Shown here piece by piece: positions 63,714 to 64,000 of a stretch of DNA of 64,000 nucleotides. Under the pieces are notes generated by a model. The model saw only the letters and a program-made list of their open reading frames with translations, had not been told where the DNA came from and searched no databases. Source of the DNA: Comamonas thiooxydans (GTDB lineage: Bacteria > Pseudomonadota > Gammaproteobacteria > Burkholderiales > Burkholderiaceae_C); NCBI RefSeq assembly GCF_002157685.2, contig NZ_AP026738.1, positions 2,914,001 to 2,978,000 of the forward strand, read 5' to 3'. The translations under genes were made by a program, and so were the position numbers. Numbering within the stretch: position 1 is the first letter of the stretch; every line of letters begins with the position of its first letter.

Positions 63714-64000
63714 GTGAACAAAAGACACATCCTCATCGCGGCGGCAGCGCTCTCGCTGGCACCTATCAGTTATGCGCAGTCCAGTGGAAAACCCGTGCGC
63801 ATCATCACCTCTTTCAGCGCAGGGGGTCCTGTCGATTTTGTTGCGCGTACCCTGGCTGATCAGCTAGGACGCGAACTCAAACGCTCAGTGATCGTGGAGA
63901 ACAAGCCTGGTGCAAATGGTGCATTAGGCGCAATGGAGACTCTGCGAGGAGAAGCCGATGGGACATCTATATGGATCACCAGTGTGGGGGCCGCAGCAAT
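63714..64000 (+). CDS. Bug/TctC solute-binding protein 4, 5' part
   Basis: The first 95 codons of a fourth Bug-family receptor, cut by the window end. It starts at GTG 63714 with AAGGAG upstream, has a signal peptide (ILIAAAALSLAPISYAQ), then VRIITSFSAGGPVDFVAR and IVENKPGANGALGA. It follows the SDR gene by 27 bp and is likely co-transcribed. Confidence 0.9.
   Translation, partial: MNKRHILIAAAALSLAPISYAQSSGKPVRIITSFSAGGPVDFVARTLADQLGRELKRSVIVENKPGANGALGAMETLRGEADGTSIWITSVGAAA

Overview
The window looks like a heavy-metal resistance island from a betaproteobacterium of the Burkholderiales, most likely Comamonadaceae. This rests on the DUF4148 secreted proteins, the run of Bug/TctC solute-binding receptors, and czc, cop, pbr and ars genes of the Cupriavidus/Comamonas type. 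Species is inference. Most of the DNA is moderately GC-rich. A few patches (5.2-7.1 kb, 19.1-20.8 kb, 24.5-26.4 kb) are visibly AT-rich and carry envelope genes rather than efflux genes, which points to separate acquisition.

Layout. 0-4.4 kb: a lead module made of the end of a P1B ATPase, signal peptidase II-like PbrC, undecaprenyl-PP phosphatase PbrB, and PbrT (cytochrome c/FTR1 permease) behind a Fur-like box. 4.6-5.1 kb: remnants of cusF and of an IS3-family transposase. 5.2-7.4 kb: an EptA/MCR-class phosphoethanolamine (PEtN) transferase and a DUF4148 protein. 7.6-15.7 kb: czcCBA divergent from czcRS. 15.9-17.5 kb: an intact IS3-family element set inside the paired ends of another, IS21-like, element. 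17.7-18.4 kb: a yybP-ykoY manganese riboswitch in front of a frameshifted mntP. 19.1-20.7 kb: dgkA, a PAP2 phosphatase and an orphan flgB. 20.9-24.5 kb: a zinc-ribbon protein, cadA/cadR and czcE. 24.7-26.4 kb: a second PEtN transferase whose end is cut by an IS5-like remnant, followed by a decayed IS110 element. 28.4-35.2 kb: a cusCBAF operon. 35.6-46.3 kb: a second DUF4148 protein, an HMA metallochaperone, copRS, copABCD and a Cu(I) ATPase. 46.4-50.2 kb: arsR-arsC-arsB-arsC-arsH and a truncated MFS gene. 50.2-57.0 kb: a complete Tn3-family (Tn21 subgroup) transposon with dksA-like, uspA and sulP passengers. 57.1-64.0 kb: a catabolic-type cluster (alpha/beta hydrolase, four Bug receptors, a small unknown protein, LysR regulator, SDR dehydrogenase).

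How it fits together. Cytoplasmic Cd/Zn/Pb and Cu(I) are pumped to the periplasm by P-type ATPases, and periplasmic ions leave through the Czc and Cus RND pumps. CopA oxidises Cu(I), and CopB, CopC, CusF and CzcE bind metal in the periplasm. Arsenate is reduced and exported by Ars. The most interesting pattern is a 16-bp inverted repeat, AT(T/G)ACA-N4-TGT(A/C)AT, matching the CusR/CopR box. It recurs, exactly or degenerate, mostly about 100-125 bp before the start codons of czcC, copA, czcE, both DUF4148 genes and both PEtN transferases, and before flgB and copR. This suggests that the metal-sensing two-component systems also drive remodelling of the cell surface (PEtN addition, with DgkA and PAP2 handling the lipid by-products).
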